DNA from: Phaseolus vulgaris | Taxonomy: Eukaryota; Streptophyta; Magnoliopsida; Fabales; Fabaceae | DNA length: 64,000 nt | Reading direction: 5' to 3' | NCBI RefSeq assembly: GCF_000499845.2 | Contig: NC_023759.2 | Span: 37,161,785-37,225,784 of the forward strand | Shown: piece after piece, positions 54,751-64,000 of the stretch | Layout: each line of letters starts with the position of its first letter | Numbering within the stretch: position 1 is the first letter of the stretch | Made by a program: the position numbers and the translations under genes | The notes under the pieces: model-generated | What the model was told of the DNA's origin: nothing | The model's input: the letters and a program-made list of their open reading frames with translations, nothing else | Databases searched by the model: none

Positions 54751-57700
54751 ACAATAAGAAGAATCAATGGTACTTGGATAGTGGTTGCTCCAAGCATATG
54801 ACTGGAGATCTTACAAAATTCACTAGCTTGAAGCTCAAAGCAGAAGGACATGTAACCTATGGTGATAATAACCGAGGGAGGATTTTGGGCAGAGGCACTG
54901 TTGGAACAGGGAACTCAACAACCATTGAGAATGTGCTTTATGTAGAAGGACTCAAGCATAGTCTTCTCAGCATAAGTCAGCTTTGTGACAAATGATACAA
55001 GGTGAACTTTGAGTCAAAAGGCTGCACAATCTCAAGTAATTCATCTAGTAAGGTACTGTTTACTGGTAAGAGAGTGAATAACATATATCTGCTGAATATC
55101 ATGGAAACTAACTCTTCAAATGAGTGTTTGCTGTCTAGAAGTGATGAGTCTTGGCTGTGGCACAGGAGGTTAGCTCACATACACACAAATCACTTGAATA
55201 AACTTAAATCTAAAGATTTAGTTTCTGGTTTACCTAACATTAAATTTCAGGATAACAGACTTTGTGATGCTTGTGTGAAAGGTAAACAAATCAAATCCTT
55301 TTTCAAGTTAAAGGATATTGTCTTTACAAAAAATCCATTGGATGTGTACATATGGACTTATTTGGACCATCTAGAGTTGCTATCTTGGCTGGAAATTTGT
55401 ATGCTTTAGTTGTTGTGGATGATTACTCTAGATTTACATGGACTTTATTTCTTGCACATAAACATGATGCTTACATTGCCTTTAAGAAATTAGCAAAGAT
55501 TCTGCAAAATGAAAATGGTTGCTGCATAAAATCAATTCGAAGTGATCATGGGGGAGAGTTTCAGAATGCTAGATTTGAGAGGTTCTGTGAGAAGCAAGGG
55601 ATATCACATACCTTTTCAGCCCCTAGGACATCCTAACAAAATGGTGTAGCTGAAAGGAAAATTAGATCATTAGAGGAACTAGCTAGAACTATGTTAAATG
55701 AATCTAAGCTTCCTAAGTACTTTTGGGCAGATGCAGTCTATACTGCAGCTTATGTGTTAAATAGAACCTTAATAAGACCTATTCTTAAGAAAACCCCATA
55801 TGAATTGTATAAGAGCAGAAAACCTAGTGTGAGTCACCTTAGGGTATTTGGGTGTAAATGCTTTGTATTGAAAAATGGCAAAGAAAATCTTGGTAAGTTT
55901 GATGCTAAATCTGATGAAGGTGTACGCACATTTGTTATGCTTTGAATGGTCATGCATATAGAGTCTTCAATAAAAGGTTGCTTATAGTAGAAGAATCAAT
56001 GCATGTTGTTTTTGATGAAACTGATCATAGCATATCTAAAACTGCTGCTGATAACCTTGACAGTAATGAATTTAAATCTGTTTTAAATCAAAATGAATCG
56101 ATTCATTTTGATGCTACTGATACATATGCTATGCAAGAATCTACTGTAGTTGCAGGTTTGCCAAAAGAGTGGAAAACCCCAAGAGACCTAACCCTTGATA
56201 ATGTCATTGGGAACATTGAGAAAGGAGTATCAACTAGGAAATCCTTGAACAACTTCTATGAAGCAATGGCTTTTGTATCTCAAGTGGAACCCAAGAATCT
56301 GAATGAAGCTCTCAAGGACAGCAACTGGATTTTAGCCATGCAAGAGGAACTAAATCAATTTGCTCTTAATGAGGTCTGAACTCTTGTTCCTAGAATACCT
56401 GAGATGAACATAATTGGAACAAAATAGGTATTTAGAAACAAGATGGATGAGCATGGAGTGATCACCAGAAACAAGGCTAGGCTAGTAGCTAAAGGGTACA
56501 ATCAAGAAGAAGGAATAGACTATGATGAGACCTATGCACTAGTGGCTCGGTTAGAAGCTGTCAGACTACTGCTTGCCTTCTCCTGCATCAAAGGGTTCTA
56601 GCTATTTCAAATGGATGTGAAGAGTGCCTTCTTGAATGGTTATATAAATGAAGAGGTTTTTGTTTCACAACCACCAGGCTTTGAAGACCATCAGCATCCA
56701 GAATACGTGTTCAAACTCAAAAAGGCTCTCTATGGACTCAAGCAAGCTCCTAGGCAATGGTATGAGAGGCTAAGTGATTTTCTCACCTCTCAAGGCTATA
56801 ACAGAGGCACATCAAATAAGACCTTGTTCATTAAGAAGAAAGGAGATAACACAATCCTAGTACAAATATATGTGGATGACATCATTTTTGGGTCAAACAA
56901 TGGAGAATTGTGTGAAGCTTTCGTGAAAGTCATGAAAAGTGAGTTTGAAATGTTAATGATGGGTGAGTTGAACTATTTTCTAGGCTTGCAGGTCGAACAA
57001 CTCAAGGATGGCATTTTCTTAAGACAAGCTAAGTATTGCAAGGATCTGCTGAAGAAATTTGAAATAGACAAGTGTAAACCAATCAGCACACCCTTCTCAA
57101 CCAGCTGTCATTTGGATCATGATGAAGCTGGAATTTCTGTTGATGAAACCAAATACAAGGACACATAGGATCACTACTGTATCTCACAGCCAGCAGGCCA
57201 GACATAATGTTTGCAGTGTGCATGTGTGCAAGGTTTCAATCTGCTCCTAAAGAATCACACTGCAATGCTGCCAAGAGGATTTTGAAGTATTTGCAAGGAA
57301 CTAAAGAAGTTGGCTTGTGGTATCCAGGTAATATTTCATTAAGTTTAACTGGATATTCTGATTCAGATTTTGCAGGTTGCAAAATTGATAGGAAGAGCAC
57401 AAGTGGAACTTGTCATTTGCTTGGATCAAGCTTGATCTCATGGCAATGCAAAAAGCAGGCTTGTGTAGCTCTCTCCACTGCTGAAGCAGAGTACATTGCA
57501 GCAGGGAGTTGTTGTGCTCAAACTATATGGCTAAGACAGTAATTAAATGATTTTGGTATTTTACTCAACCATATACCTCTGCTGTGTGATAATACAAGTG
57601 CAATCAACTTAACCAAAAATCTTGTCATGCATTCAAGAACCAAACACATTGAAATTAGGCATGACTTTCTAAGAGAACACATATCTAATGGAACATGTGA

Positions 57701-57818
57701 GATTAAGTTCATTGGTACTGATTTACAACTTGCTGATTTGTTCACAAAACCATTGGCTAAAGATAGGTTTAATTTTCTGCTTAATGAATTGGGTATTATA
57801 AACGTAAATTGTGCCTAG
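54720..57818 (+). pseudogene. Copia-2 pol, heavily broken
   Basis: Order as in Copia-1: protease WYLDSGCSKHMTGD, pre-integrase WLWHRRLAHIH, integrase RSDHGGEF, RT with [13 protein letters not shown] and an intact catalytic YVDD (about 56870), RNase H AEAEYIAAGSCCAQTIW. Lesions seen: TGA 54993, frameshift near 55350, TAA 55634, frameshift near 55930, TGA 56377, TAG 56425, TAG 56599, frameshift near 57165 and TAA near 57541. Several are Trp-to-stop changes, as methylated-cytosine decay produces. No functional polyprotein is possible. Confidence 0.92.
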
Positions 57819-58225
57819 CAGTAAAAAATTAAATCTGTTTATTCGTAATTGAATGTGTTTATTTTTTGCACTGATGTGCATTGATGACTAGGAAAGAGAA
57901 ATTCTGATCTTTGACTGATTGACTGACTTAGTGGGCATTAACCTCTGTACCTTTGACGGTTTTGGTCATGGTTATGTAACCGATTTGATGGTTTGGGTGC
58001 TCAATGAAAGTATGGATTGTGTGCATCGTGACCCTAAATATTTGGTGCATATTTTCAAAGATCCTCTGCACAAATTCAGAGCATAAAATCTTTATGCATA
58101 TCCATTTATAACTGCCGTATCAATCCATTCATTTTACTATAAATCTGTGTGAATATTTGCTACCCACATTGGCTACCTATTTTCGATTCTCACCATTAGA
58201 AATAAAAGATATTTCTGGTTCAACC

Positions 58226-59524
58226 ATGGCTTCTTCTTCAAGACAAAAACAGAAAAGCAAGGGCAAGCAAACCACCTTTCAAGGTGTGCTAGAAGGGTGG
58301 TTCGCTGGAAATGAAGAAGGCATCAATGCCTACATTCACGAGACAAGCAGAAAGCAGATTAACATACCCAAAGTGTTGGATTTCAACTGGCTGAAATCAG
58401 AAAAATTGACAGAAACAAGGGCTGTGTTGAAGCACCAAAAACTGAAAAAACTGCTGGAATTAACGGGTAATGTATATCCTGACTTGGTTAAGGTGTTTTA
58501 CACTAACCTAACGTTGGATGGAAAGAACATTGTCTCTTATGTGAAAGGAATCAAGATGAAGATCACAAGTGAGGTGTGGAATTATGTGGCTGGAATCAAG
58601 TATGCTGGACTGAAAGTAGGAAAAGGAAACACCAGTGGAATTCAAGAATTCAACAAGCTGCGATATTATAAAAGTTGCATGAGGAACCCTACACAGAGCA
58701 TAAACAGGTTCCATGCAGGCCATTTGAACCTCACTCCACGCCTTGTTGCCTACATTATAGCTTGGCAACTCATCCCAAGAGGTACAAATCATGCTGTTTT
58801 GCATGAAGAGGATTTAATCCTTCTATATTGCATCATGAACCAGATTAAGGTAAACTGGGTTTTCATTATCAATGAACACATGCTGAAATCCAAAAGGTTG
58901 GCTGATTATCGCTTTCCCTATGCTATACTTGTTTCCAAATTGATTGATTACTTTGGTGTTGATGTTACAAATGAGAGAAACGACCCTATCAAAGCTGTTA
59001 GTGAGATTGACAATTCAACTCTCACAAAAATGAGATTCCACAAAATTGAGGACAAGTGGGTTGTTCTCAAAGGCAAGAACTCTCAAGCAGAACATGGAGC
59101 CTCAAACCTCAACAATGAAGATGAGGATGAAGCTGTTCCCATGGAGGATGACACTATCCAAGCTGCAGAACACTCGTGTTATGTTCTCCATCACTCCTAT
59201 GGTCAAGAGCAATCTGCTGAACATGCTGGAAATCAAAGGGCAAGCTCTCCATCTGCAGAAATCAGAGGAGACTCACCTGCTCCCCAATCAGGGCATGAAG
59301 AAGTTGCTGCAACTCATCTGAATGCCATTGTAGCCTATCAAACTCCATAATACCATAGTGACCCATTATCAATGTTTGAAAGGCAAGTTCTGCATCACCT
59401 TGATGTCATGACAACAGAACAGAGGGCATATTTTGAGACTACTCAAGCAAGGTTTCAACACCTTGATGATCAAATTGAAGGGGTTCAAGTGCAGCTTGCA
59501 GAGTTATACTACAAGGATCAGTAG
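58226..59524 (+). pseudogene. Third ORF of Copia-2, open except one late stop
   Basis: ATG 58226 (MASSSRQKQKSKGKQ) opens a 432-codon reading with a single TAA at codon 375 (59348-59350), then the conserved tail QIEGVQVQLAELYYKDQ. It aligns along its length with the intact Copia-1 ORF (GVLEGWFAGNEEGINAYIHE, LTGNVYPDLVKVFYTNL, HEEDLILLYCIMNQIKVNW), with an insertion of acidic, Ser/His-rich residues before the tail. No signal peptide or membrane helix is apparent. The stop is absent from the partial copy at 51.1 kb (YQTPEYHGEP there), so it arose in this copy. Confidence 0.8.
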
Positions 59525-59828
59525 TCTATTGCTTTTCATGCTTTCTTTATCAGTTTTAAAATTTCTGTAATGCTGAACAATTTGGTTTTATTTTTTCTGA
59601 ACTATTATGATTATGTTTCTGTTTTTCCCTATGCTTATATGTTGTTTAATGAATCCAAAGGGGGAGAAAAATAGCTCACCATGCTAGGTGAAGCTAGCTG
59701 AAACAGGGAGTTAAACTCTGCACCTAAAAACCATTTCATTTGTTATGCAATGTTTCTGTTTTTCTGGTTCAATATTTGGTGCAGTACAGGTTCTTAAAGC
59801 AACAGAGCTATGGGGATTTGTCTCCATC

Positions 59829-59842
59829 AAACAGGGGGAGAT
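59829..59842 (+). other. Polypurine tract of Copia-2
   Basis: AAACAGGGGGAGAT immediately before the 3' LTR. Confidence 0.85.
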
Positions 59843-61095
59843 TGTTGAAGATGGTTGCTGCCCCTTCAAGACATGTGTTTGATGAAGACTTATATGTACA
59901 TTTCATGTATTTTTTGTTTTGCTTTAAGTGTCTTAGGTAGTGTTTAGAGGTTGTTTAAGAGTGGGCTTTTTGCTGAGTAACTCACCTCCTACCCTGACCA
60001 TGTGATAAGAACAAGCATAAAATTCCTTAAACTGTTTTTCACATGTTTTACACAAAAAACACGTTTACTGCATAAAAATAAATCTATTCTTTTCTAAATA
60101 AACAGATTCATTTTTAAACTGATGCCTTGGCTAAGTCTTGTGAAAATTAGATTTTGTGCATCATGTATTTTGACTAAGTCTTCTACCTTTCAAAACGACT
60201 GTGTTTTAAATAGTTAAGCTTTTCTATTTTCGTTTTGAAAAATAAATCTGTTCATCTGTAAATGAATAGATTCATTTTGTCTCTGGTGCCATGTCTAGCT
60301 TAAACGTTTTTCAATTTTATCCCTGCACCAGAATGGTTGACTAAGTCTCCTCACTTAACAAATTCTCTAACTGTTTTTTGAAAATAAATCTGTTCATTTT
60401 ATTTTCAATCTGTTCATTTTATAACACTTGTAGGTTTTTTCAGCAAGTGTACCTAAGTTCTTGTAGGTTTCAAGAACAGTGGGATTTGTGTTGTTTGAAT
60501 TGTGATTTAGTGAATTTCACCTTGGTTTAGGTGAAGACTGGATGTAGCTCAGTTGAGTGAACCAGTATAATTGCCTTGTGTTCATTCTCTCTCAATCTCT
60601 GCACTTAAGTTTCTGCATAATTGTTAAAACAGCAAAGAAATAAATTTGTTCAATCAAAAATAAATATGTTCTTTCTGGGCTCGGTTCATATTGTTCTTAA
60701 TTTATGGAAAACTGTTTGATTTCATGAAGAACACTTATAATTTGTTAAAAGTCATCAGAACAGGTTGATTGTAATAGATTACTCAATAAATTGTCAAGCC
60801 ATTAATTGAACCTAAATCATTTTGCTTGGAATTGAAGCTTGCTGTTTTTTGTGATTCACTGGCTCTCAATCTAATATCAGTGTGTGAGCATCTGGAAAGT
60901 CTATCTGCAAAATATTGTGATTAACCTTGCTGTATAAACGCTTTTCAAACACACAAACAGTGCCAAAATAAATCTGTTCATTTCCATATAAATCGATTTA
61001 TTTTCTGTAAATTGTGTTAAACACTGTTTTTTCGAGAAGCTTTTAAAAGGTCAATTCACCCCCCCTCTTGAACTTTGACACTATTAAACCCAACA
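59843..61095 (+). repeat. 3' LTR of Copia-2, internally deleted
   Basis: 1253 bp. It matches the 5' LTR closely but lacks about 355 bp: the text jumps from CATTTTATAACA to CTTGTAGG/TTTTTTCAGCAAGTG near 60425. Confidence 0.92.
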
Positions 61096-61875
61096 CTCCA
61101 CGCGCGTCAAACCCTCGCGACGCGCATGTCTCCTCCGCACGCATCTAAACAGTGCCAACCCTTCACCTCGACGCGACAACACATGTTGTGCACACCGGTA
61201 ACACCTTCGCCACACACACGCTGCCAGGACTGGTGCACGGTGCCTCCCTAAACCCTAATTTTTTTGTAATTAATTTTATAATAAATATTTGCATGTATGT
61301 GTTGATTAGTTAGTAGTTTAGGGTTTGTGGGAACTTTATTTAGGGGATATTTGATGGAGAGAGTCCTGACATTGAAAAGAAGAGTGATAGATTTGGAGTT
61401 GGTAAACATTAGAATGAAAAAACTTCAAGTGGTCATAACTTTTGACAAAGAAGTCGGATGGAGACGCATAAAAAATGAAATTTGCTCGAAATAAGGTAAC
61501 GAATCATGTTGCCAATGCCCCCCTAGGGGATTGGGGTCCACCAAAAATATACTGTTTACTATTATTTTTTTAATTTTAACTATTAATTTAGGTATTTTTC
61601 AAGTATTTTAAGGTTTTAGTTCCTATACTTTCACTTGTTAGAAAATTATGAAATTTTGTATGATGTTTCCTAGTATAAATTAGAGATTTATCAAACCATT
61701 ATGATTATATTACATTCACAAATTTATTACTCATACATTACATTACATAATGTTATGTGTTCTAACATGAAATCTTATTATTTCACTGCTTGTTCAGTGG
61801 GATGCACCTTAAGGTATTTAAAGTATATTTGGTCACTCACTTTAATGTGTCTAATTCATTCAATTAATAGAGGTT
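61096..61875. other. Non-coding DNA between Copia-2 and a solo LTR
   Basis: It starts with a GC-rich CpG-dense patch (61096-61250, CTCCACGCGCGTC and similar) and becomes AT-rich. No ORF or domain. Taken as the interior of the CACTA-type element. Confidence 0.45.
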
Positions 61876-61880
61876 GACCA

Positions 61881-62985
61881 TGATAAGTGCCTAATTTCAG
61901 TAATATTTCATATTAAAATATAGGCACTTATGAGGATTTATTGTTAATTTACATATAAAATAATCCCTAATTTATGAATTTATACCTTTTTATATTATTT
62001 ATGATCTTTAGTTGAATAAGAGTATTTTATTCCCAAATTTGGTGTTAATTGCAGATTTCTAAGGAAGATTGGAGATTTGGATTAAAGATGAATGATTTGA
62101 GCTAAAAAGATAAAGATGGAAGGTCCCAGAATGGAAAAAGATGCAAAGAAAGATTGGGCCTTTTTTATGTTTTACCATTTAGCCCATTAGCGCGACACAG
62201 GAAGCAACCTAACCCTAGAAAACTAGGATAAATAGGGGCTAAAGGCTCAACCTTAGTGTGCCAGATTGAGAGGAAAACACCATAGAGTGAATTGTAACCC
62301 AATTGGGAGAATGGAAGGTGCTAGAAGTATGCGTGGCTAATTCTACCCTTTGGGATTGGGAGTAATATGCTCAAACTCTTATGTATTGAGGTGATATCTT
62401 ATATATTAATATTCAGTTCTTGATTGATTATTGGTATTGTTGTTTTAGTTTTAACTTTCCGTGACAAATTGAGAATCTTAAATCTGACCGAGAGGTATTT
62501 TTAGGGTTCAGACCTAAACATCAATACTTAACATATTTGAGTGCTAGAGATAGACTTGAAATGTTAATTGCCATTAACGTCTGATTGTGATTTCTAAGTT
62601 GTTTTTATAAGTATGCGAGAGATCGATATTTAGGAAACATTCTTAAGAATTTTATATGCGAGAGATCGATATAAATGAATTTTCTACGGGCATCAATTTC
62701 AATCAAAGAACTTAATATTGACATGCTAATCAAAATACATGAGTGAGATAGATGAAACCTAATCCCTATTTTTCCAGCTGAAGCAACTAATTCTTTGTTT
62801 GTTTTCTTATTGATCATTGTCAACACACTTAATCCAACACTCTTTTTATTGTTCGATTGTTATATTTAGTGAATATTGTACTTGATAATTCACTGTTCCT
62901 TGTGGGATCGATATCCGTCCTTAGGGACAAGTAATAAAATTATTACTTCTGACAAACGCGGTGCACTTGTCGTAAAAAGTCATCA
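61881..62985 (+). mobile_element. Solo LTR (copy A) with perfect target duplication
   Basis: A 1105-bp LTR, TGATAAGTGCCTAATTTCAG to AAAAAGTCATCA, flanked by GACCA at 61876-61880 and 62986-62990. It is the most complete reference for copies B, C and D. No internal retroelement sequence is left, so it arose by recombination between the two LTRs of a full element. Confidence 0.94.
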
Positions 62986-62990
62986 GACCA

Positions 62991-63507
62991 TGAGTACGAT
63001 TACAATGTTATACAGTAGATGTTGACTATTGTGCGAACTGGAATTGATAGAGGTTGGGATCAGGTAATACCTCAATACAAAAACACTTTAAAATCTGGGG
63101 TTTAGAATCACATAGAACTTTTTCATATATTTGTAGAGCTTTTTTGTAGAATGTTATATGTATTAATTTATTGTATGTAGGCTTTCATATTTAAATTATG
63201 ATATTACATGCATTATTATTCTGTTATTGAATTTGATATTATGCAACATCAGAGTATATATATAATAATAAAATATTTATAAAAAAAACATTTATAACTA
63301 CGGTTTTAAAAGTGTGCTTTTAGGTTTATAACGACGGTTCCAGACTAGAACTATCGTTATAAATGTATTTTTTATTATTTTTCATTTATTTGGCAGAATA
63401 ACGACAGTTTTTTACACATGTCATTAATGTGGTTTTATAATGACGGTTCCCAAACTGTCTTTATATGGTCTTTTTAACCATCGTTAAAGCACTAGTTTGT
63501 ACTAGTG
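62991..63507. other. Right end of the CACTA-type element
   Basis: Contains subterminal repeats around ATAACGACGGTTCC (63331), ATAACGACAGTT (63405) and ATAATGACGGTTCCC (63436), then the terminal TTTGTACTAGTG. No ORF. Confidence 0.7.
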
Positions 63508-64000
63508 ATCATGATTTGTTAAACATCATTCTTCAATCATTTCAATACATTTTCACCTATTCAAACTCAAACTCAGTGACCCATAATCAAATTCATTTTA
63601 ACTAATTTTATATTGTAGCATACACAACCTAGTTACTAGATAAACTTATTATCGAAATCGACTATACAAAAGTTCTATCCAAAGCATAGATAAATTCTCT
63701 TACCTGAAATTCTTTATTCTAGTGAAAACTTCAATTTCTACAGGAAGATCACTCTAGAATTAAGGACCTAAAACATGTTATCCAAACATCAGCAAAATTC
63801 AATATGTGGTAAATCAAGTTGAGAGGAACATTTTTCTCAATTGTCCCCCCATCAAGATTGATGACTAAATCATAAGAAAATATAGAAAATAAATTATCTT
63901 TAGAGTAAAAATGAACTTACTCTATTTACAAATCTGATCGTATAGAAATGTAGTCTAAATCCTTAGCTAGTGGTGTTATTAGATTTTGAAATAGATGAGT
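63508..64000. other. AT-rich DNA at the window edge
   Basis: No gene or element recognised. Confidence 0.5.

Larger units (their letters stand above)
51586..61095 (+). mobile_element. Copia-2: LTR retrotransposon, same family as Copia-1
   Basis: A 9.5-kb element: 5' LTR, primer site, gag, broken pol, third ORF, purine tract, shortened 3' LTR. The LTR ends (CTTGAACTTTGACA, AAACCCAACA) match those of Copia-1 read in reverse, so they are related subfamilies. The DNA right of it begins CTCCA; on the left is the tail of another copy, so a normal target duplication is not available. Confidence 0.92.
49198..63507. mobile_element. CACTA-type element ends enclosing nested retroelements
   Basis: CACTAGTACAAA at 49198-49209 and its inverse TTTGTACTAGTG at 63496-63507. 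Both ends are followed inside by AACGACGGTT/AACCGTCGTT-type subterminal repeats (49260-49370 and 63290-63490), as in plant CACTA (En/Spm) elements. Removing the nested retroelements leaves about 1.5 kb with no transposase, so it would be non-autonomous. The adjacent trinucleotides (AAT left, ATC right) do not match, so the pairing of the two ends is not proven. Confidence 0.6.

Noticed and set aside
62605..62826. Small minus-strand ORF
   Set aside because: It lies wholly inside solo LTR copy A and is not conserved in copies B and C.
49195..63510. A 3-bp target duplication for the CACTA-type element
   Set aside because: AAT on the left and ATC on the right do not match; not claimed.

Overview
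This is plant nuclear DNA. It is AT-rich, packed with LTR retrotransposons, LINEs and a CACTA-like DNA transposon, and the only intact host-type genes are three single-exon coiled-coil NB-ARC leucine-rich-repeat (CNL) disease-resistance genes. Repeat style and CNL type suggest a phaseoloid legume such as bean or cowpea relatives. That placement is inference from general familiarity, not from a database search. No rRNA, tRNA, CRISPR or prokaryotic operon structure was seen.

Layout. 0-4 kb: a short CNL relic, then intact CNL-1 (679-3279, +). 4.85-6.18 kb: a GC-rich 26-bp minisatellite inside an AT-rich element. 7.0-9.57 kb: a small, pol-less Copia element on the minus strand that carries non-retroviral coding-like DNA; its 5' LTR ends 181 bp before the start codon of intact CNL-2 (9751-12294, +). 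12.3-16.1 kb: tandem repeats, a Copia relic, an LTR fragment, and a duplicate of the DNA that lies 3' of CNL-3. 16.1-31.3 kb: a dead LINE (LINE-A) split by a 10.2-kb Copia element (Copia-1, 20000-30154, minus) with a perfect 5-bp target duplication. 32.2-36.3 kb: intact CNL-3 (33366-35948, minus) with a tandemly duplicated promoter. 37-45.3 kb: CNL relic, minisatellites, LINE-B (+) and LINE-C (minus). 45.5-47.2 kb: nested inverted-repeat elements. 47.8-49.0 kb: CNL-4 pseudogene (minus). 49.2-63.5 kb: CACTA-type ends enclosing a partial and a full copy of a second Copia element (Copia-2) and two solo LTRs of one family, each with a perfect target duplication.

How it fits together. The three intact CNLs share the same start region, P-loop, kinase-2 and VHD motifs, so they are one tandemly expanded subfamily. 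CNL-4 and two short relics record lost members. The proteins are expected to be intracellular immune receptors. The transposable elements explain most of the spacing between them, and in one case form part of a CNL promoter. Every autonomous-type element in the window is dead: the reverse transcriptases have lost or mutated catalytic residues or carry many stops.

The most unusual signals are: a third ORF in the env position of both Copia elements that has stayed nearly open while pol decayed; host-like sequence inside the small Copia element; and the duplicated bZIP-type promoter box of CNL-3. None of this amounts to a clearly new molecular system. The third ORF is the best candidate for further work.
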